Of a stretch of DNA of 64,000 nucleotides, positions 55,461-64,000 are shown piece by piece (the stretch's first letter is position 1; the number at the start of each line of letters is the position of its first letter). The notes below the pieces were generated by a model. That model saw only the letters and a program-made list of their open reading frames with translations, had not been told where the DNA came from and searched no databases. The DNA is from Legionellaceae bacterium (GTDB lineage Bacteria > Pseudomonadota > Gammaproteobacteria > Legionellales > Legionellaceae), in assembly GCA_029210085.1 (NCBI GenBank), contig JARGPP010000003.1:1-64000 (forward strand), in the 5' to 3' direction. A program made the translations under genes and the position numbers.

Positions 55461-56471
55461 GTGACACATCATGAAGAATTATCAAAAACTATCGATCATT
55501 TATCACATCCTGGAAAAGGAATTTTAGCCGCAGACGAGAGTAACGGTACTATTGGAAAACGCTTTGATAGTATTGGCATTGAAAACACCGAAAATAATCG
55601 TCGTGACTACCGACTTTTGCTCGCATCAACAGAAAATCTTGAACAATATATCAGCGGCGTCATCTTATTTGAAGAAACCTTTACACATCACAATCAAGCA
55701 GGTATTTCTGTGCCACAACTGTTTGCAGAGAAAAACATTTTGCCCGGCATTAAAGTTGATAAAGGATTAATTAATCTGCCCAATACTGATGATGAAAAAA
55801 TCACTCAAGGCTTAGATGGCCTTGAAGAGCGGCTTTTACACTTTAAAAGCCAAGGTGCAAAGTTTGCAAAATGGCGTAATGTTTTTAAAATCTCAGACTT
55901 TACACCCAGCCTTGTTGCTGTAAAAGCGGGAGCTGAAACACTCGCTCGCTATGCAACAACTTGTCAAAATGTGGGTATTGTCCCAATTGTTGAACCTGAA
56001 GTCCTTATCGATGGCGATCACAGTATTGAACATGCGGCTGAAGCAAGTGAAGTTATTTTGCATGAAGTGTTTAATGCCCTATTTCTACATCAAGTTGCAC
56101 TTGAATGCATGATTTTAAAACCCAGCATGATAACTTGTGGCCAAGCATGCACGCCTTTCAGTACTCCTGAAGAAATAGCAGAATACACCTTAAGTGTTTT
56201 TAGAAATCAGGTTCCTGCTGCCGTACCTTCAATTAACTTTTTGTCCGGTGGTCAAACACCCGAACAGTCTATTATCAATCTTAATGCCATCAATAACTTT
56301 AGTGAGCAGCCATGGATGCTGAGCTTCTCTTATGGGCGTGCCCTCCAAGAGCATTGCCTGCAAGCATGGTCTGGCGTTGAGGCAAATATTCCAAATGCAC
56401 AAGCTGCTTTACTAAAAGCTGCTGAGGCAAATAGTCTTGCTGCTTGTGGTGAATATAACACAGCCAGTTAA
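55461..56471 (+). CDS. class I fructose-bisphosphate aldolase
   Basis: A 336-residue class I aldolase of the eukaryotic type: GKGILAADESNGTIGKRF, Lys134/137 in KFAKWRNVFKI, VEPEVLIDGDHSI, and the Schiff-base Lys220 in CMILKPSMITCG. It splits or forms fructose-1,6-bisphosphate without a metal. The start is a GTG at 55461 with AAGGAG eight bases upstream. A perfect 11-bp hairpin follows at 56485-56523. Confidence 0.94.
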   Translation: MTHHEELSKTIDHLSHPGKGILAADESNGTIGKRFDSIGIENTENNRRDYRLLLASTENLEQYISGVILFEETFTHHNQAGISVPQLFAEKNILPGIKVDKGLINLPNTDDEKITQGLDGLEERLLHFKSQGAKFAKWRNVFKISDFTPSLVAVKAGAETLARYATTCQNVGIVPIVEPEVLIDGDHSIEHAAEASEVILHEVFNALFLHQVALECMILKPSMITCGQACTPFSTPEEIAEYTLSVFRNQVPAAVPSINFLSGGQTPEQSIINLNAINNFSEQPWMLSFSYGRALQEHCLQAWSGVEANIPNAQAALLKAAEANSLAACGEYNTAS

Positions 56472-56484
56472 TAAGTCATCGAAA

Positions 56485-56523
56485 AGCAGCATGTTCAAGC
56501 CTAAATGCTTTAAACATGCTGCT
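56485..56523 (+). terminator. hairpin after the aldolase gene
   Basis: AGCAGCATGTT (56485-56495) and AACATGCTGCT (56513-56523) form a perfect 11-bp stem with a 17-base loop, followed by AAATTCGTTT. The T-run is weak, so efficiency is uncertain. Confidence 0.6.
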
Positions 56524-56597
56524 AAATTCGTTTATCTAGACATATTTATAAAAGTCTGACATAATGAGATTTTTATGCTCTAAATATTATCAACTGT

Positions 56598-57047
56598 ATG
56601 CAAAAAGTTCTCATGCTCAACGGGCCTAATCTTAATTTACTCGGATTACGTGAGCCCAAACATTATGGTACACAAACCCTTGAGCAACTCAATGGTGCAT
56701 TAGCAGCAATAGCAGAACAAAATAATCTTCTATTTGAAGCACAACAAAGCCAGTCTGAAGCAGAACTTATTGCAGCGATTCATACAGCCTATCAAAACAA
56801 CACCGCATACCTTATTTTAAACCCAGCAGCACTAACGCATACAAGTATTGCGCTACGTGACGCCTTACTTGCTGTACAACTTCCATTTATTGAGGTACAT
56901 ATCAGCAACATTTTTTCGAGAGAAACCTACCGGCATACATCTTATTTTTCAGATATTGCAAGTGGTACTATCTCAGGCCTTGGTACTTACGGCTATCATT
57001 TAGCTTTACAGACCATTATTCATCAATTAACTAACACTATTGAGTGA
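56598..57047 (+). CDS. aroQ: type II 3-dehydroquinate dehydratase
   Basis: A 149-residue Aro[21 protein letters not shown] carries the catalytic Tyr, then [31 protein letters not shown] and [25 protein letters not shown] with the His/Arg pair. It is the third step of the shikimate pathway. aroQ-accB-accC is a common operon order, and accB follows 11 bases later. Confidence 0.96.
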   Translation: MQKVLMLNGPNLNLLGLREPKHYGTQTLEQLNGALAAIAEQNNLLFEAQQSQSEAELIAAIHTAYQNNTAYLILNPAALTHTSIALRDALLAVQLPFIEVHISNIFSRETYRHTSYFSDIASGTISGLGTYGYHLALQTIIHQLTNTIE

Positions 57048-57058
57048 GAAGACATAAC

Positions 57059-57529
57059 ATGGATATTCGAAAGATTAGAAAGCTCATTGAATTACTGACC
57101 GAAACAGGTATTTCAGAAATTGAAATAAAAGAAGGTGAAGAATCACTACGCTTAACACGGCATACAACCCCCAGCCACTCACAAACCATCACAGAGCACA
57201 TGGTTTCTACAGCACCCGTGATGCAAGCAACACCAGCACCCGCTGTTTCAGCCTCGGCTTCAGAAGAGCAGCCTAAAGCCGAATCCGTTTCGGCTGGACA
57301 CAAAGTAAACTCTCCTATGGTTGGCACTTTCTATTCGTCTTCATCACCTGATACGCCATCTTTTGCTACAGTAGGTCAGAGTGTGTCTATTGGTGATACG
57401 CTATGCATTGTTGAAGCCATGAAAATGTTTAATGAAATCGAAGCTGACAAAGCAGGCGTTATCAAAGAAATACTCGTTTCAAACGGTGATCCAGTTGAAT
57501 ATGGCGAACCACTCTTCATTATCGAATAG
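57059..57529 (+). CDS. accB: biotin carboxyl carrier protein of acetyl-CoA carboxylase
   Basis: A 156-residue BCCP. The N-terminal [31 protein letters not shown] is standard, followed by a flexible Ala/Pro linker and the biotinyl domain with [13 protein letters not shown]; Lys122 is the biotin site. The ATG at 57059 is chosen over a start overlapping aroQ. It carries carboxyl groups for fatty acid synthesis. Confidence 0.96.
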   Translation: MDIRKIRKLIELLTETGISEIEIKEGEESLRLTRHTTPSHSQTITEHMVSTAPVMQATPAPAVSASASEEQPKAESVSAGHKVNSPMVGTFYSSSSPDTPSFATVGQSVSIGDTLCIVEAMKMFNEIEADKAGVIKEILVSNGDPVEYGEPLFIIE

Positions 57530-57541
57530 GAGATCACTGAT

Positions 57542-58885
57542 ATGTTAAGTAAAATTGTGATCGCTAACCGCGGTGAAATTGCGCTACGTATTTTGCGTGC
57601 CTGTAAAGAACTTGGTGTCCAAACAGTTGCTGTGCATTCAGATGTAGATAAAGACTTACTTCACGTCCGTCTTGCAGACGAAACCGTTTGTATTGGACCT
57701 GCTCCATCAGCTAAAAGCTATTTAAATATCCCCGCGATTATTTCTGCGGCTGAAGTCACCGATGCTGTTGCTATTCATCCTGGCTATGGCTTTTTATCTG
57801 AAAATGCAGACTTTGCTGAAATTGTCGAACAAAGTGGGTTTCGCTTTATCGGCCCATGTGCAGAGACCATTCGCTTAATGGGCGATAAAGTATCAGCTAT
57901 TCGTGCGATGAAAGAAGCTGGTGTTCCCTGTGTTCCAGGTTCAGACGGCCCACTTACTGACAACGATGCAGCCAATTTGGCTCTAGGCCGCGATATTGGG
58001 TATCCTGTTATTATTAAAGCTGCCGGTGGCGGTGGTGGACGTGGTATGCGTGTAGTGCACAGTGAATCAAACCTATTAAATGCCATTGCTCTAACACAAA
58101 GTGAAGCTAAAGCTGCTTTTAATAACCCGGTTGTCTACATGGAGAAATTCTTAGAAAATCCGCGCCACATTGAATTCCAAGTATTAGGTGATGGTAAAGG
58201 TAAAGCCATACACCTCGGTGAGCGCGACTGCTCCATGCAACGCCGCCACCAAAAAGTTATTGAAGAAGCCCCTGCCCCTGGCATTACGCCCGAAATGCGT
58301 CAAACCATGGGGGAATGTGTTGTAAACGCTTGCTGTAACATGCGTTATCGTGGTGCTGGTACGTTTGAGTTTTTATACCAGGATGGCTGTTTTTATTTTA
58401 TTGAAATGAACACTCGCATCCAAGTAGAGCACCCAGTGAGTGAGTACATCACAGGTGTTGATCTCATTAAAGAGCAAATTCGCATGGCAAGCGACCTGCC
58501 GCTAACGCTCACTCAAGATGACATTACTTTCGATGGACACGCAGTCGAATGTCGTATTAACGCTGAAGATGCCGCGACATTTATGCCGTCACCAGGTAAA
58601 ATTAATTTACTACATCAACCCGGTGGGCCTGGTGTTCGTTTTGATTCTCATATTTATGGTAGTTATACCGTGCCACCTCATTATGACTCGATGATTGGAA
58701 AATTAATTACTCATGGTAAAACGCGAGATGAAGCGTTTGCTCGTATGCGCAATGCACTTGATGAAATTATCATCGACGGGATTAAAACCAATCTTGATTT
58801 GCATCGCAGGCTCATAAACGATAAAGCGTTTATGGTCGGTGAAACCAACATTCACTACTTAGAAGCGCTACTCAAAGAGGGATAG
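57542..58885 (+). CDS. accC: biotin carboxylase of acetyl-CoA carboxylase
   Basis: A 447-residue ATP-grasp enzyme: [72 protein letters not shown] and [14 protein letters not shown]. It carboxylates the biotin on AccB with bicarbonate and ATP. TAGGAG precedes the ATG. It lies 12 bases after accB and two before prmA. Confidence 0.97.
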   Translation: MLSKIVIANRGEIALRILRACKELGVQTVAVHSDVDKDLLHVRLADETVCIGPAPSAKSYLNIPAIISAAEVTDAVAIHPGYGFLSENADFAEIVEQSGFRFIGPCAETIRLMGDKVSAIRAMKEAGVPCVPGSDGPLTDNDAANLALGRDIGYPVIIKAAGGGGGRGMRVVHSESNLLNAIALTQSEAKAAFNNPVVYMEKFLENPRHIEFQVLGDGKGKAIHLGERDCSMQRRHQKVIEEAPAPGITPEMRQTMGECVVNACCNMRYRGAGTFEFLYQDGCFYFIEMNTRIQVEHPVSEYITGVDLIKEQIRMASDLPLTLTQDDITFDGHAVECRINAEDAATFMPSPGKINLLHQPGGPGVRFDSHIYGSYTVPPHYDSMIGKLITHGKTRDEAFARMRNALDEIIIDGIKTNLDLHRRLINDKAFMVGETNIHYLEALLKEG

Positions 58886-58887
58886 TT

Positions 58888-59760
58888 ATGTTTGAGTTAC
58901 ACGTCAAACCCTGTCATGCAGACCATGCAGAAGCTATTTCTGACCATCTTGAGTCAAACGGTGCACTCTCTGTAACCTTGGTTGACCAAGCAGATGATCC
59001 CATTCTTGAGCCAGGGCCAGGCGAAACGCCTCTTTGGCCTTACTCTGTTGCTGAAGCCTTATATGCAAGTGCTATTGAGGCTGAAGCCGCATGGCAAACG
59101 TTACTCATCGAGTATCCTCATTTATCACATACATTGAAGGCCATACCTAATCAAGATTGGGTCCGTGCCTGCTTAGATGATATTAAGCCACTGTTATTTG
59201 GAAAGAATCTTTGGATATGCCCTTCAAATCACACACCTCCCAACCCTCATGCCGTTAATATCATGCTTGACCCAGGACTTGCCTTTGGAACTGGCACTCA
59301 TCCCACCACATCTCTTTGCTTAACTTGGCTTGATGGTGAAAAACTTGAAGACAAACTCATCATTGACTACGGCTGTGGCTCAGGTATTTTAGCACTTGCT
59401 GCATTAAAACTGGGCGCACGCCTCACCTACGCCGTTGACTTAGACGAACAAGCTTTAATTGCGACGGAAAGTAATGCTAAAAAAAATAATATCCCTGAAA
59501 CTAAGCTATCACTCTCACAACCAGAATCCCTGATTGAGCCTGTTGATATCTTAATGGCTAATATTTTACTTACCCCCCTATTAGCCCTTCAAGCACGCTT
59601 TAACGAGCTCCTAAGGCCAGGTGGTATACTCGTGCTTTCTGGTATTTTAGCAACACAAGTTGAACAGATCATGCAAGCATACACCACATCTGATTGGATA
59701 CATCAAGACACACAATATGAGGAAGAATGGGCTTTAATTGTTTTTCAGAAGCAAACCTAA
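58888..59760 (+). CDS. prmA: ribosomal protein L11 methyltransferase
   Basis: A 290-residue PrmA: N-terminal substrate domain (about 1-100), a linker, then the methyltransferase core with PGLAFGTGTHPTTSLCL, IDYGCGSGILALAALKLGA and MANILLTPLL. It trimethylates L11. It starts two bases after accC and ends the operon. Confidence 0.95.
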   Translation: MFELHVKPCHADHAEAISDHLESNGALSVTLVDQADDPILEPGPGETPLWPYSVAEALYASAIEAEAAWQTLLIEYPHLSHTLKAIPNQDWVRACLDDIKPLLFGKNLWICPSNHTPPNPHAVNIMLDPGLAFGTGTHPTTSLCLTWLDGEKLEDKLIIDYGCGSGILALAALKLGARLTYAVDLDEQALIATESNAKKNNIPETKLSLSQPESLIEPVDILMANILLTPLLALQARFNELLRPGGILVLSGILATQVEQIMQAYTTSDWIHQDTQYEEEWALIVFQKQT

Positions 59761-59799
59761 ATGCCTAAGCAATCAAGTCCTTATTCAATACGTAACGCA

Positions 59800-60468
59800 T
59801 TAGGGTAAAATTTCTAACCCCTGCCAATCAATCAATTTGCCGTGTTTATTAATCGTCTCGTCAAATATAACGTCTAAAAAATAATTTGCCGCTTGCTGTG
59901 GTGAAAAAATTTGAGATGGCGTTATATATTTTTTAAAAGGTTCAGACAAGTTGGTATCAACTGTACCTGGATGATAAGCAAAAGCAATAGATGCAGGTGA
60001 CTTCACCTGCCACTCTAATGCAATGTTTTTAATCAACATATTCAGCATGGCCTTGCTCATACGGTAACTGTACCACCCTCCTTTACGGTTATCCGTTATA
60101 CTTGAAACGCGAGCAGAAAAAGCACAAAACTGAAGGGTATGAGCCGATGAAACATAATGACTGAGCACCTGAATGAGGTTAATGGTAATCGACACGTTCA
60201 CTTCAATGCTCTTAAGCAACCAAGGCATACTCAGCTCAAAAATTGATTTTTCTGGCATATGTGATTCATCATGTAAAATGCCACACGTATTAATCACCAA
60301 ACTCGGTAAATCAACTTGAGCCAGTAAGGCTTTCTCGACGGCTTCATAACTCAATAAATCCATACCATACTGCTTACTCAGCACAACAACTTTATAATCC
60401 ATTTGCTCTAGAGCCTGATGAATAGCATACCCAATACCACCCTCTCCTACAATCCAAGCAACTTTCAT
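59800..60468 (-). CDS. SDR-family oxidoreductase
   Basis: A 222-residue classical SDR with a degenerate nucleotide loop (WIVGEGGIGYAIHQAL), LVINTCGILHD (NNAG equivalent) and catalytic YxxxK in YSYRMSKAMLNML. PGTVDTNLSEPF is the usual post-active-site loop. The shape matches CsgA-like SDRs. Substrate unknown. Its ATG overlaps the stop of the small membrane-protein gene upstream. Confidence 0.85.
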   Translation of the reverse strand: MKVAWIVGEGGIGYAIHQALEQMDYKVVVLSKQYGMDLLSYEAVEKALLAQVDLPSLVINTCGILHDESHMPEKSIFELSMPWLLKSIEVNVSITINLIQVLSHYVSSAHTLQFCAFSARVSSITDNRKGGWYSYRMSKAMLNMLIKNIALEWQVKSPASIAFAYHPGTVDTNLSEPFKKYITPSQIFSPQQAANYFLDVIFDETINKHGKLIDWQGLEILP

Positions 60469-60605
60469 CCGCTTTTCTTTTTTCCCGATTTGATGTTATC
60501 AAAATACTTTGAGCTTTTATGAAACTCATACACCGTAAGAGCAACGCCTATAACCAACAAGACGAAGGTCGGAATTCCAACTTGAAGAATAATAGAGATA
60601 TTCAT
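60465..60605 (-). CDS. 46-residue single-pass membrane protein
   Basis: A short frame reading MNISIILQVGIPTFVLLVIG then VALTVYEFHKSSKYFDN and a Lys/Gly-rich end. One membrane segment (5-26) precedes a basic tail. AAGGA lies eight bases before the ATG, and its TGA overlaps the ATG of the SDR gene. It is next to another small membrane-protein gene, so it may be a partner subunit. Function unknown. Confidence 0.65.
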   Translation of the reverse strand: MNISIILQVGIPTFVLLVIGVALTVYEFHKSSKYFDNIKSGKKKSG

Positions 60606-60609
60606 AGCA

Positions 60610-60795
60610 CTATTCCTTTCTTAGTAGCTTAATCAAGCCAAGCACTTTAAAATAAATAGCAAACCCCAAGATACTTGGGACCCAAACTGCTGTAAAAGTG
60701 CCTTCTACATGATGCCCAGAAAACCACAAATAAGCAGAAAAAACAAATGCGGTCATTACAGAAAATAATATAAAAACATCCGATGCCTTAAACAT
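60610..60795 (-). CDS. 61-residue two-pass membrane protein
   Basis: Two membrane segments (about 6-25 and 34-55) joined by a short loop with HHVEG. GAGGG lies eight bases before the ATG. It is first in a tight three-gene unit with the 46-residue protein and the SDR. I do not recognise the family. Confidence 0.65.
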   Translation of the reverse strand: MFKASDVFILFSVMTAFVFSAYLWFSGHHVEGTFTAVWVPSILGFAIYFKVLGLIKLLRKE

Positions 60796-60844
60796 AACAA
60801 TTCCCTCTTAGGTTCGTTGCATTCTTAATCACGCCAATGACACT

Positions 60845-61033
60845 TTAGATTTCCCAATATCCCCAAGCCGATATCAAAAACGATAAAATCGTACACTGCC
60901 CTATAAAGTGTAACAGTGTTACACCTGAAAGTGAGTATCCCGTGATATTAAAAACACCTAACATGCCTAAACATAAAAATATGAATAAAATAAAAGCCAC
61001 TACAGCAAAAAATAACCCTATTTTTCTTCTCAT
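60845..61033 (-). CDS. 62-residue two-pass membrane protein
   Basis: Two hydrophobic segments (about 7-27 and 38-58) after a basic start, MRRKIGLFF. The ATG at 61033 is chosen because GAGGAG lies nine bases upstream; two earlier in-frame ATGs (61042 and 61066) lack a correctly spaced site. It lies 49 bases upstream of the three-gene unit and could share its transcript. Function unknown. Confidence 0.6.
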   Translation of the reverse strand: MRRKIGLFFAVVAFILFIFLCLGMLGVFNITGYSLSGVTLLHFIGQCTILSFLISAWGYWEI

Positions 61034-61066
61034 ACGACTCATCTCCTCATGAGAACAATTAATCAT

Positions 61067-61446
61067 ATTACGCCATAACGCGATAAAATCCTATTGTGTT
61101 ATCAGAGCCCCCTTCCCTCAACAGGCTCTAATATCTATCTATGTATATATTTTCAAAAATTAGCAGGCTCTGATAAAAAGCATTCAGTTTCTATTCTGAC
61201 CGGGTTAATAATTTGGAAAGCGGATAATCGTCACTTGTCTTTGGCCTCACCTCATCATAATGCAAGCGTGAGTGAAAAATACAGTCGTCCGAATACTTTA
61301 ATTTTTCCATCATCAAACAATTAAAATCATTCATACCAATGCAAAAAATATTTTTTATTTACTCAATGCATCCCAACAACACTTGGTCTTTAAATATATC
61401 GAATAAGATAAAGTTAGTAGAAGAATTTTTGCTTTGCAAATAAAAT
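61067..61446. other. intergenic region with an inverted repeat
   Basis: No gene is supported. TTATCAGAGCC (61099-61109) and GGCTCTGATAA (61166-61176) are a perfect 11-bp inverted repeat 56 bases apart, with a direct partial copy AGGCTCTAAT between. A 76-codon plus-strand frame here looks random. Confidence 0.4.
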
Positions 61447-61791
61447 TTATTGTTTAAGAAGCGCTAAAACGTTTTCGGGGGGACGTCCTATCACGGCTTT
61501 ATTTTGATAAACCACAATGGGGCGTTGCATTAATTTAGGCTCATCTAACATTGCGTTTAAAACACCCTGCTCATCATCCAGTGACAAACCCAGTGTTTTA
61601 AAAACGGTTTCATGGGTGCGTACAAATTCTTTTAAAGAAAAGTGCGCGCGTAAAGCCTTTAACTGTTTTATATCCAGCGGTGTTTTTAGATACTCAATAG
61701 CAGTAAACTCAATGCCTTGATTTTGAAGAATTGCTAATGTTTCTCTTGATTTAGAGCATCTTGGATTATGATAAATAGTTAGTTTTTGCAT
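61447..61791 (-). CDS. ArsC-family arsenate reductase-like protein (YfgD type)
   Basis: A 114-residue thioredoxin-fold protein with HNPRCSKSRETLAIL (Cys12 in the CX5-like active site), RTHETVFKTLGL and RPIVVYQNKAVIGRPPENVLALL (GRPPE). It would reduce arsenate with glutaredoxin if a true ArsC. No arsenic-resistance genes are adjacent, so the YfgD-like branch is more likely. Confidence 0.88.
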   Translation of the reverse strand: MQKLTIYHNPRCSKSRETLAILQNQGIEFTAIEYLKTPLDIKQLKALRAHFSLKEFVRTHETVFKTLGLSLDDEQGVLNAMLDEPKLMQRPIVVYQNKAVIGRPPENVLALLKQ

Positions 61792-61862
61792 AAGAAAATA
61801 ACGCCTATATAAATAAGACCAACAACCAAAAATTTTGAACCCTGGGATTCAGGTGGGCTGCG

Positions 61863-61907
61863 GTTGTGTTAATTCAGGCTTCCCACACCAAAGTGGTTTA
61901 ACACAAC
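61863..61907. terminator. hairpin between the DUF4440 and arsC-like genes
   Basis: GTTGTGTTAA (61863-61872) and TTAACACAAC (61898-61907) form a perfect 10-bp stem, with an inner CCAC/GTGG pairing in the loop. It lies about 100 bases past the DUF4440 stop. There is no T-run on the minus strand, so terminator function is uncertain. Confidence 0.5.
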
Positions 61908-62003
61908 ATTAACAACAAGATACATCCCTTATTAAGCTTATCGGTTCAAAAATGATTGGCTGTTGGTTAATAACCAGTATAGCATGCATGCTACTTTAAA
62001 TAA

Positions 62004-62348
62004 TCAATTTTTTAATGGTGTTCCTTGATGAAATACCATTTTCCAACCACTTTCAAATCGCTTCCAAATGGACGATCTTAATGCCTTACTATTTGTATCT
62101 ATTATACTCACGTACGTAACCTGAAAAATATCTTCTGCCAATACCCTTGTCTTCAAATTTGTTGCTTCCAATGAGCGATGTATAGATTCTGTCTTCAAGT
62201 GTTCTATCACATCTTTCTTGCTATAAACTTTTCCTGACTGTCCATACTCAATAAAGTCTTCACTGAGGACGCTGTCTAAGAACGACTCATCTTTTCGCAT
62301 ATCATTCAAGAGTAACTGTACTTCTAACTTTTCAACGGCTTCAAACAT
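62004..62348 (-). CDS. DUF4440 (SnoaL/NTF2-like) protein
   Basis: A 114-residue cone-fold protein: DESFLDSVLSEDFIEYGQSGKVYSKKDVIEHL is the N-terminal hallmark, and LRSSIWKRFESGWKMVFHQGTP is the C-terminal strand pair. DUF4440 proteins are small enzymes or ligand binders of varied roles. It stands alone between hairpins. Confidence 0.88.
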   Translation of the reverse strand: MFEAVEKLEVQLLLNDMRKDESFLDSVLSEDFIEYGQSGKVYSKKDVIEHLKTESIHRSLEATNLKTRVLAEDIFQVTYVSIIDTNSKALRSSIWKRFESGWKMVFHQGTPLKN

Positions 62349-62680
62349 CTTATATTTCTCTGAAATAGTTTGTTAAAAAAATCAAGATTGATAATCAAGC
62401 TCCACACACACGGGGCTTTACAGGCAGTACGTAGGCAAGAATAGAGATAGGGCGTAGTTACAATTTTTACTTTCCTAGTCATAAATTCAATCAACTTCTC
62501 CTTGTTTTAATAAAGCTATCCCGTGCAATTTCAATCTCAAATATAGGCATCAACTTTTTTGAATATAAAGAACAATTGCTAGCCCTAGGGGCTAGGTGAC
62601 TTACCCACATACCTTAGACAAAGCAAGATATGCAGGTAGAAAGCCGTTTCTAGCGAGGATTTTAGCCTCTGCAAGATATC
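62349..62680. other. intergenic region with a short palindrome
   Basis: No gene is seen. CTAGCCCTAGGGGCTAG at 62579-62595 is a near-perfect palindrome about 85 bases past the mdh stop. It may stabilise the mdh transcript end. Confidence 0.4.
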
Positions 62681-63730
62681 CTAATCTTTTAAAAGACCTA
62701 AGTCTTTCACAGCTTCACGCTCTGCACGAAGCTCAGCCAAGGTTGCATCAAATTTTTCTTGACTATATGCATTGAATTCCAAATCACGCACAACACGAAT
62801 GCCTTCTTCAGAATATACACGTGTGCCATCAGGACCGGAATGTCCAACACGCTCAATTAAATGTGATTCACGACGACAAGGAAAAGAGAACATTAAACCT
62901 TCATCAACACCATATTCACCTTGCGAGCACAGTGCCATTGAAAAGGTCTCCCCTTTAGGCGTATCTGTAGTCAAATGTTGAACCCCTCTGATAATCGCAT
63001 TCGCAGCAGACGCCGCAGAAGATGCACCGCGCTCTTTTAAAACAGCAGCACCACGCTGTTGTATGGTAGAAACAAACGTTTCTTTTAACCATACTTCATC
63101 TTGAATTAGAGAGGTTACAGGTAACCCATTGATTTTAGCACTATAAAAATCAGGATATTGTGTTGCTGAGTGATTTCCCCAAATTGTCATTTGAGAAACT
63201 TCTGTAATATCTACATCTGCTTTTTTAGCCAGTTGATTGCGTGCACGTAACTCATCAAGAGTCATCATGGCGTAAAAGCGGCTATCCGGCACATCTTTTG
63301 CATGATGCTTTGCAATCAGCGCATTCGTATTACAAGGATTACCTACCACAAATACGCGTACATCACTGTTAGCATAATCATTAATGGCGCGACCCTGCTC
63401 AATGAAAATTTCACCGTTCACTTGCAGTAAATCTGCTCGTTCCATACCTGGTTTCCGAGGAACAGAACCCACTAAAAATGCCCAATGAACCCCCATCATC
63501 GCTTCTTTCAAGCTCGACGTACATTCGACATGCTTCAAACGTGGGAAAGCACAATCTTCAAGCTCCATGGCCACGCCTTTTAAAGCAGGCAATGCTTGTG
63601 GTAATTCAAGTAAGTGTAATTCAACATCCGTATCATCACCAAATAACTGACCGGATGCGATTCTAAACAATAATGCATACCCAATTTGTCCCGCAGCCCC
63701 TGTAATTGCAACTCGAACGCGTTTATTCAT
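62681..63730 (-). CDS. mdh: malate dehydrogenase
   Basis: A 349-residue NAD-dependent malate dehydrogenase. [20 protein letters not shown] binds [16 protein letters not shown] is the substrate loop, and [13 protein letters not shown] carries the catalytic His. It is of the long, LDH/cytosolic-Mdh-like group found in Legionella. Compared with what I remember of the Legionella protein, about 20 residues are inserted after FPCRRE (about 288-310), within [19 protein letters not shown] lies nine bases before the ATG. It is divergent from hemW. Confidence 0.95.
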   Translation of the reverse strand: MNKRVRVAITGAAGQIGYALLFRIASGQLFGDDTDVELHLLELPQALPALKGVAMELEDCAFPRLKHVECTSSLKEAMMGVHWAFLVGSVPRKPGMERADLLQVNGEIFIEQGRAINDYANSDVRVFVVGNPCNTNALIAKHHAKDVPDSRFYAMMTLDELRARNQLAKKADVDITEVSQMTIWGNHSATQYPDFYSAKINGLPVTSLIQDEVWLKETFVSTIQQRGAAVLKERGASSAASAANAIIRGVQHLTTDTPKGETFSMALCSQGEYGVDEGLMFSFPCRRESHLIERVGHSGPDGTRVYSEEGIRVVRDLEFNAYSQEKFDATLAELRAEREAVKDLGLLKD

Positions 63731-63783
63731 TTAATTTATCTCCTATCTCGCGATATAATAAGCTTTTATAAAAATCGTGTCCC

Positions 63784-64000
63784 ATGTTACCACTATCACT
63801 TTATATTCACATCCCTTGGTGTATTCAAAAATGTCCTTACTGCGATTTTAACTCGCACCAAAGCCCAAAGACGCTGCCAGAACTTCAATATGTTCATGCT
63901 TTACTAAAAGACTTAGATCATGATTTAGCACTATTTCCTGCTCGTCCAATCAGCTCTATTTTTATCGGTGGCGGCACACCTAGTTTATTATCTGAATCAG
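63784..64000 (+). CDS. hemW: HemW-type radical SAM protein, N-terminal part (cut by window end)
   Basis: The frame MLPLSLYIHIPWCIQKCPYC then DFNSHQ carries the radical SAM cysteines CxxxCxxC (CIQKCPYC), and FIGGGTPSLLS is the GGGTPS motif. HemW was long called a coproporphyrinogen oxidase but acts as a haem chaperone. The first 72 residues are visible. Confidence 0.93.
   Translation, partial: MLPLSLYIHIPWCIQKCPYCDFNSHQSPKTLPELQYVHALLKDLDHDLALFPARPISSIFIGGGTPSLLSES

Noticed and set aside
61094-61324. 76-codon plus-strand frame
   Set aside because: No ribosome binding site, random-looking composition, and it contains both arms of an inverted repeat.

Overview
The window looks like a chromosome segment from a gammaproteobacterium of the order Legionellales (Legionella/Coxiella relatives). 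I infer this from the AT-rich composition, a stand-alone gene that resembles the Dot/Icm type IVB secretion protein IcmC/DotE, a Legionella-like malate dehydrogenase, a short Fis paralogue, and several large unknown proteins with the look of type IV effectors. No database search was possible. Every family name comes from motifs read in the translation.

Layout. Positions 1-3.8 kb are a scarred accessory region. It holds the end of an ISAs1-family insertion sequence that cuts off the ATPase domain of an ABC exporter, a Fis-like regulator, a DUF1186/SEC-C protein, a RelBE-type toxin-antitoxin pair with a perfect palindromic operator, and a short 3' scar that looks like a group II intron. Positions 3.8-8.8 kb are mostly minus-strand housekeeping: two small membrane proteins, AzlCD, a methyltransferase, TrmL, ArfB, a ZIP-like membrane protein and YacG. 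Positions 9-24 kb are rich in unknown, secreted or effector-like genes: an exported low-molecular-weight phosphatase, a secreted protein with repeated cysteine pairs, two paralogous proteins of about 440 residues that flank a cNMP-binding patatin phospholipase, an MBL hydrolase and a CHASE2 adenylate cyclase, a TPR-like protein, a GNAT enzyme followed by the stump of a deacetylase gene, and a multi-pass membrane protein. Positions 24-27 kb carry recJ and neighbours.

Positions 27.5-40.5 kb are a minus-strand surface-polysaccharide cluster. Five genes match the five-step Wbp pathway (WbpA, B, E, D, I) that makes UDP-2,3-diacetamido-2,3-dideoxy-D-mannuronic acid. They are joined by a glutamine-dependent amidotransferase (asparagine synthase family), three further SDR epimerases and a tandem pair of related glycosyltransferases. 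This cluster follows hflK-hflC-purA (40.5-43.9 kb) on the same strand with almost no gaps, so it may be read through from them. Next comes a gene for a protein of about 1,730 residues with two internal duplications (44-49 kb), then trmB.

Positions 50-64 kb are mainly core genes: rpmB-rpmG with a clear promoter and terminator, a frameshifted acyltransferase-3 gene, hpf, an HPr-like gene, pssA, a DUF3579 gene, the IcmC-like gene, a flavin reductase, class I fructose-bisphosphate aldolase, aroQ-accB-accC-prmA, a small-membrane-protein/SDR operon, an ArsC-family protein, a DUF4440 protein, mdh, and the start of hemW running off the end. I saw no rRNA, no CRISPR array and no convincing tRNA.
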